From assembly GCA_038230275.1 (NCBI GenBank), contig JBBRNO010000145.1:1-16777 (forward strand): 16,777 bases of DNA, read 5' to 3'. The stretch comes from JANXXV01 sp038230275 (GTDB lineage: Bacteria; Acidobacteriota; Terriglobia; Bryobacterales; Bryobacteraceae). Below, one piece after another: positions 5,913 to 12,441 of this stretch (the first letter of the stretch is position 1; every line of letters starts with the position of its first letter). The notes beneath the pieces were generated by a model that made no database searches, was not told the origin of the DNA, and saw nothing but the letters and a program-made list of their open reading frames with translations. The position numbers were made by a program, and so were the translations under genes.

Positions 5913-7181
5913 TTACCGCAACTCCGTCACTTCGCCGATCGACTTCATGCCTTCGATACTGGTCAACCGGGCGCCATCGAGTTGCAGCCGGAAGTAGCCG
6001 TCGTCGCCTTCGCCAATCAACGTGCCGTCACTTTCCTTCTTCGGCAACAAGGTCTTCCATTTGCCCTTCAGCACCCGGCGGTAGGCGTCAAACATCTGGC
6101 GCGCGCTGGCAGGGTCTTCCCATTGAGACGCATAGAGCAGCACAGAGTACTTCTTTTTCTTTTCTTCGATCAATTCAAAAGCGCCGCCTCGCCAGTGTGG
6201 GGACAGCGCCGCGGCTTCGGCCTTGCCAGAGTATTGTTCTATGAGAATCGAGTGATCGAACTCGCCGATCGACCCGCCGGTGAGGATTCGATACGACGAT
6301 CTGGACCGGATGGCGGGCATTGCGGGCGGCTTTACCGCGGTCCGATTCATATACATGTCCGGGTGCAGGATTTCCTGCGAGTTCACCGGCGGATTGTGGA
6401 ATACTTCCGCAAAGCCGGCTTTGCCCATTTTCAAAACGACAGCTTGTTGGAATTTCAGCCCCTGCATGTAGGGGAATAGCAGCGATTCGCGCATGTAGAG
6501 CGGGGTCTTGCTTAACACGGGAAACTGGCTGTTGCCGGATTCCGATGGCCGACTCATCGCTTCCACAATCGAAGGCGACGTGGTGAGCGACTGCCCCGAT
6601 TTCTGCGCCTGCACCTCATACATCAGCCAGGTAGCCTGGCCTTCCATCACGGCCATGCGTGCCAGGGAACTATCGTCGGTTTTGCTGCGATGCAGATATT
6701 TGTTCAGGTTGAAATGCTGGTCGGCCAGGGCATGCGCCAGTTCATGCGCCAGAACGGTATCCTGATCGCCGGCCGAGGCGGTGGCCGCATCCATGAGAAA
6801 AAGCTTTTTCTTTCTATAGTCGTAGAAGGCTGCGGCCTGTTCTGTCATCAGCTCGACGGTGTTCTTGGCCAGATCGAAGTTCTGCGGCACCAACCCCAGC
6901 TTTTTCAGCGCCAGTTCTTCGGCGCGGATCTCTTGCGGATTGACTTCCTGCTTGATTTGCTCTTCCAGAAACACTTTCAGCCGCGGTTTGTCAATGGTAT
7001 CGAATTGCACTTTGCGGACTTGTTTCAGTCCGGTAATTTTGGTTAACCGGGCCATGGAATCGTCGATGTCGGAAAAGGCAGATTTGGCAAGGTCGGTCGC
7101 GGCTTGTGCCCAGACGAGGAACCCCCCCATCACGATTAGGAATCCGGAACCGATCAATTTACGCATCTTCAGCAGATACAT
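5913..7181 (-). CDS. Exported zinc metalloprotease-like protein (HELAH)
   Basis: A 422-residue protein with an N-terminal hydrophobic signal (about residues 8-27, ending AQA) and a zinc-protease motif LAHELAHALADQHF (His146, Glu147, His150). A downstream Glu180 in AVMEGQATWLMYE is well placed to be the third zinc ligand, as in gluzincins. The rest matches no family I can name. A basic helix-rich segment precedes the motif, and the C-terminal half has an EEKKKKYSVLLYASQW strand-like section. The likely role is an envelope peptidase or peptidase-like chaperone; substrate unknown. The start could be Met1 (7181) or Met6 (7166); neither has a good Shine-Dalgarno. It is first in a minus-strand cluster with the two TlpA-like genes, which suggests joint work on exported or redox-sensitive proteins (inference). 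Confidence 0.82.
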   Translation of the reverse strand: MYLLKMRKLIGSGFLIVMGGFLVWAQAATDLAKSAFSDIDDSMARLTKITGLKQVRKVQFDTIDKPRLKVFLEEQIKQEVNPQEIRAEELALKKLGLVPQNFDLAKNTVELMTEQAAAFYDYRKKKLFLMDAATASAGDQDTVLAHELAHALADQHFNLNKYLHRSKTDDSSLARMAVMEGQATWLMYEVQAQKSGQSLTTSPSIVEAMSRPSESGNSQFPVLSKTPLYMRESLLFPYMQGLKFQQAVVLKMGKAGFAEVFHNPPVNSQEILHPDMYMNRTAVKPPAMPAIRSRSSYRILTGGSIGEFDHSILIEQYSGKAEAAALSPHWRGGAFELIEEKKKKYSVLLYASQWEDPASARQMFDAYRRVLKGKWKTLLPKKESDGTLIGEGDDGYFRLQLDGARLTSIEGMKSIGEVTELR

Positions 7182-7244
7182 TCAGGATAGACTACCTGCG
7201 CTACAATAGTAGCTTCGCAGTTTCAATTCCCAGGAGAACCTCAG

Positions 7245-7376
7245 TTGGCAGACGACAAGCTCTATTCCACCAAGTATATCGGTAGCGGCACGTTCATTAT
7301 CAGCAAGCCTAAGCGAAAGTCTGAAAAGCGCCGGCAAAGCAAGCTGCGCAGCCCTCAGCGCGGCGCCCGGAAGTAA
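7245..7376 (+). CDS. Small basic protein (43 aa), unknown function
   Basis: TTG start at 7245 with AGGAG at 7232-7236 and an 8-base spacer; stop TAA at 7374-7376. The product begins MADDKLYSTKYIGSGTFIIS, followed by a C-terminal half dominated by Lys/Arg/Ser/Gln (KPKRKSEKRRQSKL...). The acidic start, central strand-like segment and strongly basic tail suggest RNA or ribosome binding, as in several small ribosomal or accessory proteins, but I do not recognise it. TACAAT at 7202-7207 could be its -10 box. It ends 20 bases before the dehydratase gene and may be co-transcribed with it. The ribosome binding site and coherent composition support it despite the short length. Confidence 0.6.
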   Translation: MADDKLYSTKYIGSGTFIISKPKRKSEKRRQSKLRSPQRGARK

Positions 7377-7396
7377 CTCCCCTTCACGAGTTTAAA

Positions 7397-8710
7397 ATGC
7401 GGATCACCGGCCTGCGCCTCCATCCCGTCGCGATTGCCGACGGCCCACTTCGCAGCTCCTATGGACTTCATGCGCCGTACGCTCTGCGCACCATTGTCGA
7501 ATTGACCAGCACCGACGGTCTAACCGGCATTAGTGAGACGTACGGTGGGGATGGCCCGTTGCAAGCGCTGGAGGCGATGCGGGATCGCGTGGTGGGCATG
7601 GATCCGTTTCAATTGACGCTTTTGTGGATGGACCTGTCAAACGAAGCGGCGACGGAAAACGTGGCGGGCGGACGGAGCCAGACGTATCTGGTGCCCGGCG
7701 AAAACCCGCTAGACCGGCATACCCGGACCTTTGCGGCGATTGAGATTGCTTGTCTGGATCTAATCGGCAAAGCGCTGAACAAACCGCTTTGTGATGTGGT
7801 GGGCGGGCGCGCGCGCGATGCTGTTCCTTTCTCAGCCTATCTGTTCTATAAGCACGCCGGTGGCGGCGGGTTGGGCGACGATAAGCGGGAGGACGAGTAC
7901 GGCGAAGGACTTGACCCACGGGCGATGGTGCGCCAAGCCAAGCAGATGATCGGCAAGTACGGCTTCCGTGAGATTAAGCTCAAGGGCGGCGTGCTGGAGC
8001 CGGAAATAGAAATCGACACCATACGGGCGTTGCGGCAGGAATTTGGTCCGGCGTACCCGCTGCGGATTGACCCGAACTGCGCCTGGTCGATTCCGACATC
8101 GGTTTACGTTGGCCGTTCGCTGAAGGAAGAACTTTCCGGTGGCGGCTATCTGGAAGATCCCACAGCCACCATCGCCGGAATGGCGGAGGTTCGCAAGCGG
8201 CTGCGGAACGAAGGGATCGACATGCCGATGGCCAGCAATGTCGCCGTTACCTGCTTTGCGCAAGTAGTGGAGGCGGAGAAGGCCGATGCAGTGCAAGTGG
8301 TGCTGTCGGATCCGCACTACTGGGGCGGCGTGCGGGCGCAGCAGCGCTTGGCCGATCTGTGTGAAACGCTGCATCTGGGCGTCTCCATGCATTCGAATAA
8401 TCACCTGGGTGTGAGCCTGATGGCGATGACCCACGCCGCTGCCGCCGCGCCACATGTCAACTACGCTTGCGACACGCATTATCCGTGGCAGTCGGAAATT
8501 GACGAAGTGGTGGTTGGTGGACGCATTCCGTTTGTGGACGGATGCGTGCGGATTCCCGACAAACCGGGTTTAGGTGTGGATCTGGACCGCGATCAATTGG
8601 CGCGCGGCACCGAGCGCTATAACAAGTTGGACTATCGTAAACGGGATGACGAGGCGGAAATGCGCAAGCACGTCGATCCAGTGTGGAAGCGCGTGCTGCC
8701 GCGCTGGTAG
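7397..8710 (+). CDS. Glucarate-dehydratase-like enolase-superfamily enzyme
   Basis: A 437-residue cytoplasmic enzyme (no signal) of the enolase superfamily, glucarate dehydratase type. Diagnostic residues: KxK pair Lys194/Lys196 (IKLKGG), metal ligands Asp225 (RIDPNCAW), Glu253 (YLEDP) and Asn281 (ASNVAV; Asn rather than Glu is the hallmark of this subgroup), Asp305 in LSDPHYWGG, and catalytic His332 in MHSNNHLGVSLMAMTHAAAA. DTHYPWQ (359-365) also matches. The expected reaction is dehydration of a hexaric or related acid to a 5-keto-4-deoxy acid. A Gly-rich insert lies at 153-172 (HAGGGGLGDDKRED). Substrate is not proven by motifs: many homologues act on other acid sugars. ATG 7397 is the only start before the first conserved strand; its Shine-Dalgarno is weak. 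Confidence 0.9.
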   Translation: MRITGLRLHPVAIADGPLRSSYGLHAPYALRTIVELTSTDGLTGISETYGGDGPLQALEAMRDRVVGMDPFQLTLLWMDLSNEAATENVAGGRSQTYLVPGENPLDRHTRTFAAIEIACLDLIGKALNKPLCDVVGGRARDAVPFSAYLFYKHAGGGGLGDDKREDEYGEGLDPRAMVRQAKQMIGKYGFREIKLKGGVLEPEIEIDTIRALRQEFGPAYPLRIDPNCAWSIPTSVYVGRSLKEELSGGGYLEDPTATIAGMAEVRKRLRNEGIDMPMASNVAVTCFAQVVEAEKADAVQVVLSDPHYWGGVRAQQRLADLCETLHLGVSMHSNNHLGVSLMAMTHAAAAAPHVNYACDTHYPWQSEIDEVVVGGRIPFVDGCVRIPDKPGLGVDLDRDQLARGTERYNKLDYRKRDDEAEMRKHVDPVWKRVLPRW

Positions 8711-8766
8711 TGCAGGCCTGGGATCTGTTACGCTTGGTGGCTCAAGGTGCGGGCTCCACGTCCAAG

Positions 8767-11292
8767 ATGCCGAACATTTCGCTGACCAGATTGTCCGTGC
8801 TGGGCCCAGTCCTATTGATGCTGGCTCTGTTGGTGGTTTGCGTGACGGGATACACGTTCCTCGGCGAATGGCAGGGACTGCAGCGCGCCTATTCGGGATC
8901 GATACGAACGGATGAAGTGCGGGATATCACCCTTCAATTCCTTTCGGTCATGAAAGACGCGGAAACCGGGCAGCGAGGATTCTTACTGACCGGCGATGCC
9001 AGTTATTTAGAACCTTTCAATTCCGCAGTGTTGGTAATTCCGAGTTTGCTGGACCGGATTGTTGCTAACACCACCGACTATCCGGAGCAGTCGGATCGAG
9101 TGCAAAGCCTGCGCCGTCTGACGAAAGACAAGCTGGCCGAACTTCTGCAAACGGTGGCCCTTCGATCGACAAAAGGACCGGGGGCGGCGATGGCGATTGT
9201 CAACTCCAACGATGGCAAGCGGACTATGGACGCTATCCGCAAAGTTTGCGATGAGATAGTTTCCTACCAGACGAGGACGTTTCAGGATCAGACTAACAGC
9301 AGGAACGCCAAGGCGGAACGATTGCGTTTGGTGGTGGGGACGGGCTGCCTGATTCTATTCGGCATCATCCTGGTGGCGGCGGCCATCATTCGATCGGCCA
9401 GTGCACGCCAGGAACGGCTGAGCGCCGAGATTGAGCGCAGCCACGGAATGCTGATGACCACTTTCATTAGCATCGGGGACGCGGTGATTACCACCGACGC
9501 GAACGGCAATGTTACCTTTCTGAATCCTGTTGCGCAGGCATTGACCGGCTGGACTGGGGCCGATGCCATGGGGAAGCCGCTGGCGGTGGTCTTCCATATC
9601 GTGAACGAATACACTCGCGCGCTGGTGGAGAGCCCAGTGACGAAGGTGCTGGAAAACGGACAAGTGGCGGGGCTGGCGAACCATACGGTCTTGTTGGCGA
9701 AAGATGGCCGTGAGTTCCCGATTGACGACAGCGGAGCCCCGATTCGCGATGGATCGGGCAAGATGCTGGGCGTTGTGCTGGTATTCCGTGACATCACTGA
9801 GCGCAGGAAAGCGGAGGACTCCCTGGCTTCCTCGAATGCGAAAGTCCGGGATGTGTTGGAAAACATTACCGACGGATTTTTGGCGTTGGACGAGGAGTGG
9901 AAATTCGAGTATGCCAACCCGGCTGCGGAAAAGATCTTAGGGCGGCCGAAGACGGAGATCGTGGGTAAGTCAATCTGGCATGACTTCCCGAACCTGTCGG
10001 GGGCTGACGTGGAAGCTAATTTGCGGCGGGTGGCGTCAGAACGCACTCCAACCCACTTCGACAGCTTCTACACACCGTTGAATGCCTGGTTCGAATTTCA
10101 TGCCTATCCTGCCGGCGCAAAGGGGATAGCGGTGTATTTGAACGATATCTCCGACCGCAAGCGGAATGAAGAAACTATTCGGCGGAGCGAAGAGGAACGG
10201 CGAATCGGGGAAGAGCGTTTCCGCACTGCGCTACGGACCATTAGCGACGTTGTCTGGACCAACAATTCCAGCGGTCAGATGGCCGGGGAACAGGCCGCTT
10301 GGAGTGGATTTACCGGACAGTCTTTTGACGAATATCAAGGCTTTGGCTGGGCGAAGGCGGTCCACCCCGAGGACGCGCAACCGACCATCGATGAATGGAA
10401 CCTGTCCGTAGCCGCGCGACGCCCGTTCGTTTTCGAGCACCGACTGCGACGATTTGACGGCGTCTACCGGCTGTTTTCCATCCGCGCGGTACCGGTGAGG
10501 AATGAAGATGGAACAATCCGGGAGTGGGTGGGTGTTCACACAGACATCACGGATCGCCGCACCGCGGAGGCTGAAATTGCCAGTGCCAATGCACTGCTGC
10601 GAAGGTCCAATGCCGATCTGGAGCAGTTTGCCTACGCGGCCAGCCACGATTTGCAGGAGCCTTTGCGAATGGTGTCGATCTATTCCCAAATGTTGAAGAA
10701 GAAATACGAAGGAAAGATTGACGCCGAAGCCGATACGTTCATTCAATTTGCGGTGGATGGGGCGCGGCAGATGGACCTGCTGTTGCGGGATCTGCTGGCT
10801 TATTCCCAGGCAACCAGCGAGGCAATTCAGGGCCCGGAAGGTGGCACTAGTGCGGCGAAGGCGCTTCAAAAAGCGCTGGTCAATCTGAATGCGGCGATCG
10901 AGGAATCGGGCGCCCGCATTACGTATGGCGACTTTCCGGTGGTGTCGATGGCTGAGATCCATCTGGTGCAGCTATTCCAGAACCTGGTGGGCAACGCAAT
11001 CAAGTACCGGGCGGATCAGATTCCCTTCATTCATTTGAGCTGCCGGAAAGAAGGCTTGGAATGGGTGTTCGCTGTGCAGGATAATGGAATTGGGATTGAG
11101 CAACAGTATTTGAAGCAGGTGTTTGGCGTGTTCAAGCGACTGCACGGTAAGCAGTATCCGGGCACTGGAATCGGGCTAGCGATCTGCCAACGGATTGTGG
11201 ACCGTTACGGCGGGCGGATTTGGGTGGAATCCGAGCCTGGGCGCGGATCCACTTTTCAATTCACGATGCCAGTGGGAGTCTCGCACTTATGA
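8767..11292 (+). CDS. Membrane sensor histidine kinase, CHASE3-PAS-PAS-PAS-HisKA-HATPase
   Basis: From ATG 8767 the protein has 841 residues. Domains in order: membrane segment 8-32; extracytoplasmic CHASE3 domain about 34-182, with the typical KDAETGQRGFLLTGDASYLEPF; second membrane segment 187-210; PAS 1 about 228-345 (ending RDITERRKAE); PAS 2 about 360-465 (ending NDISDRK); PAS/PAC 3 about 482-600 (ending TDITDRRTAE); HisKA with phospho-His627 (ASHDLQEPLRM); HATPase with an N box (FQNLVGNAIKY), G1 DNGIGI (772-777) and G2 GTGIGLAI (799-806). All catalytic motifs are intact, so it should autophosphorylate. The ligand is unknown. The frame is open back to 8683, but that would overlap the dehydratase gene and add a non-conserved leader; no strong Shine-Dalgarno decides. 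Its stop overlaps the regulator ATG (ATGA). Confidence 0.92.
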   Translation: MPNISLTRLSVLGPVLLMLALLVVCVTGYTFLGEWQGLQRAYSGSIRTDEVRDITLQFLSVMKDAETGQRGFLLTGDASYLEPFNSAVLVIPSLLDRIVANTTDYPEQSDRVQSLRRLTKDKLAELLQTVALRSTKGPGAAMAIVNSNDGKRTMDAIRKVCDEIVSYQTRTFQDQTNSRNAKAERLRLVVGTGCLILFGIILVAAAIIRSASARQERLSAEIERSHGMLMTTFISIGDAVITTDANGNVTFLNPVAQALTGWTGADAMGKPLAVVFHIVNEYTRALVESPVTKVLENGQVAGLANHTVLLAKDGREFPIDDSGAPIRDGSGKMLGVVLVFRDITERRKAEDSLASSNAKVRDVLENITDGFLALDEEWKFEYANPAAEKILGRPKTEIVGKSIWHDFPNLSGADVEANLRRVASERTPTHFDSFYTPLNAWFEFHAYPAGAKGIAVYLNDISDRKRNEETIRRSEEERRIGEERFRTALRTISDVVWTNNSSGQMAGEQAAWSGFTGQSFDEYQGFGWAKAVHPEDAQPTIDEWNLSVAARRPFVFEHRLRRFDGVYRLFSIRAVPVRNEDGTIREWVGVHTDITDRRTAEAEIASANALLRRSNADLEQFAYAASHDLQEPLRMVSIYSQMLKKKYEGKIDAEADTFIQFAVDGARQMDLLLRDLLAYSQATSEAIQGPEGGTSAAKALQKALVNLNAAIEESGARITYGDFPVVSMAEIHLVQLFQNLVGNAIKYRADQIPFIHLSCRKEGLEWVFAVQDNGIGIEQQYLKQVFGVFKRLHGKQYPGTGIGLAICQRIVDRYGGRIWVESEPGRGSTFQFTMPVGVSHL

Positions 11293-11723
11293 ATCACGCA
11301 CCGATTACCATTCTGCTGGCCGAGGACAATCCCGGTGACGTTTATCTCGTGCGCCTGGCCCTGCAGCAGAGCGGCTTGCATTTCAAGATGGTGGAAGTCT
11401 CCGATGGGGAGCAGGCGATGCAGTATCTCAATGCAATGCGTGACGATGAGGCAGTACCTGCGCCAGCCTTCGTCTTATTGGATTTGAACCTGCCGCGTGT
11501 GGATGGCAAAACGGTGCTGGCGTGCCTGAAAACGATCCCGAAATGCCTGGGCACCCGGGCTATTGTGCTTACGTCTTCCGAATATCCAACCGATCGAGAG
11601 GATGTGGATCGGCTTGGCGCGGACTGCTATTTTCACAAACCGCAAGATCTGGAAGCGTTTCTGAAATTGGGCGACCTGATTGTCTCGATGCACGCTGGGG
11701 AAAGGGCGGCTTCTGGCTTGTAG
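11289..11723 (+). CDS. Single-domain response regulator (Rcp1-like)
   Basis: A 144-residue stand-alone receiver domain. The acidic pocket Glu12/Asp13 (LLAEDNPGD), phospho-acceptor Asp65 (VLLDLNLPRVDG), Thr95/Ser96 (VLTSSEYP) and Lys117 (FHKPQD) are all present. The insert DDEAVPAPA before the acceptor strand and the length are typical of the Rcp1 subgroup that partners phytochrome-like and CHASE/PAS kinases with the ASHDLQEP type H-box. There is no output domain, so it must act by protein contact or as a phosphorelay intermediate. The ATG (11289-11291) overlaps the kinase TGA (11290-11292), implying coupled translation at a fixed ratio. Longer in-frame starts within the kinase gene are rejected because the conserved domain begins right after Met1. 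Confidence 0.93.
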   Translation: MNHAPITILLAEDNPGDVYLVRLALQQSGLHFKMVEVSDGEQAMQYLNAMRDDEAVPAPAFVLLDLNLPRVDGKTVLACLKTIPKCLGTRAIVLTSSEYPTDREDVDRLGADCYFHKPQDLEAFLKLGDLIVSMHAGERAASGL

Positions 11724-11740
11724 GGTGAGAGACGGGACGG

Positions 11741-11769
11741 TTGACTGGTATGCATCAAACATGCATACT
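11741..11769 (+). promoter_or_regulatory. Promoter and palindromic operator of vapBC
   Basis: TTGACT (11741-11746) and CATACT (11764-11769) are spaced by 17 bases. Nested in them is a perfect inverted repeat, GTATGCAT (11748-11755) and ATGCATAC (11761-11768), with a 5-base spacer; a third ATGCAT follows at 11771-11776. This is what a VapB-family autorepressor site looks like. Transcription would begin about 7 bases after the -10 box, at or next to the ATG at 11777. Confidence 0.6.
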
Positions 11770-11776
11770 AATGCAT

Positions 11777-11968
11777 ATGCGCACCACCTTGATTATTGAC
11801 CCGAAATTGGTAGAGCGCGCAAGGGAACTGACCGGTATACAGGAAAAGACGGCGTTGGTTGGAGAAGGTTTAACGGCGCTGATTGCGCGTGAATCGGCCA
11901 AGCGACTTGCCTCGCTTGGCGGCACACAACCGAACCTCTCCCGTATTCCGCGGCGACGCCTTGCGTAA
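11777..11968 (+). CDS. vapB: VapB-type antitoxin
   Basis: A 63-residue antitoxin. Residues 1-10 (MRTTLIIDPK) form the ribbon strand used for DNA binding, followed by helix LVERARELTGIQEKTALV and a C-terminal toxin-neutralising segment rich in Ala/Arg (ALIARESAKRLASLGG) ending IPRRRLA. It should bind the VapC toxin and repress its own promoter. ATG 11777 is chosen because conserved homologues (from memory) start MRTTL; upstream in-frame ATGs at 11771 and 11750 are inside the operator. No Shine-Dalgarno precedes it, consistent with a leaderless mRNA. Its TAA (11966-11968) overlaps the vapC ATG by one base. The toxin gene is broken, so this antitoxin is now orphaned at this locus. Confidence 0.88.
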   Translation: MRTTLIIDPKLVERARELTGIQEKTALVGEGLTALIARESAKRLASLGGTQPNLSRIPRRRLA

Positions 11969-12428
11969 TGGTGTTAGCCGATACTTCTGTCTGGATTGAA
12001 CACTTCCGCTGCGGAGGGACCGAATTGGCCAGCAACCTGACTGCGGGACGTGTCCTAATGCATCCATTCATTTCGGCTGAATTGGCGTGCGGAAATCTGC
12101 GAGACAGGGCCGCACTCCTGCTCGGCTTCGATAGCCTTCCAGAGGCAAAGCTGGCGACACATAGGGAAGTGCTGAAGTTTATTGAACAGCAAACACTCTG
12201 GGGAAGGGGACTAGTACGTGCTTGCAAAAGTTCGTGGGTACCACTCCCTCACGGTCGCGGCTCGGTAACGCAGTGTGAGCCGCGAAAATCCAGAACGCCT
12301 ATTTCTGCAACTAAGCACTAGGCTGGATTGAGATGCATCTTTTGGCCTCGGCACTGCTGTCGGATTGCCGTTTGTGGACCCTGGACAAACGGCTGGCTCA
12401 GGCGGCCAGTGGACTTGGATTAGCTTAA
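11968..12428 (+). pseudogene. vapC: VapC-type PIN-domain toxin gene split by a 103-bp insertion
   Basis: The first 82 codons encode a PIN-domain RNase start: MVLADTSVWIEHFR with Asp5, and FISAELACGNL with Glu38. After LWGRGL the frame enters foreign sequence and ends at TAG 12319-12321. The remaining 35 codons lie at 12322-12428 in another frame: GWIEMHLLASALLSDCRLW and LDKRLAQAASGLGLA, holding the last two acidic residues (Glu where most have Asp in GWVDAHLL, and Asp in TLDKRL). Removing 12215-12321 joins CTA-GGC and restores LWGRGL-GWIEMHLL exactly, giving a 117-residue toxin. The present product keeps only half of the acidic active site, so RNase activity is probably lost. A toxin loss next to an intact antitoxin is harmless to the cell, which explains its survival. 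Confidence 0.9.
12211..12321. mobile_element. MITE-like 103-bp element with CTAG target duplication, inserted in vapC
   Basis: CTAG at 12211-12214 is repeated at 12318-12321 and flanks 103 bases. Reading the host gene proves both borders. The ends are imperfect inverted repeats: left CTAGTACGTGCTTGCAAAA, right (minus strand) CTAGTGCTTAGTTGCAGAA. Inside are a perfect 9-bp stem, TCGCGGCTC (12255-12263) with GAGCCGCGA (12277-12285), and the CTCCCTCACGGTCG core also seen at 1277. It is too short to encode a transposase, so it must have been moved in trans. A CTAG duplication is known for IS5-group transposases; the parent element is not in the window. Confidence 0.8.
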
Positions 12429-12441
12429 AAATTGACTTGGC

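Noticed and set aside
9288..10046. 252-codon minus-strand frame within the kinase gene
   Set aside because: It lies antisense to intact PAS domains and has Ser/Arg/Thr-rich composition typical of shadow frames.
11220..11288. N-terminal extension of the response regulator from 11220
   Set aside because: This lies inside the kinase ATPase domain in another frame; the receiver fold begins right after the ATG at 11289.
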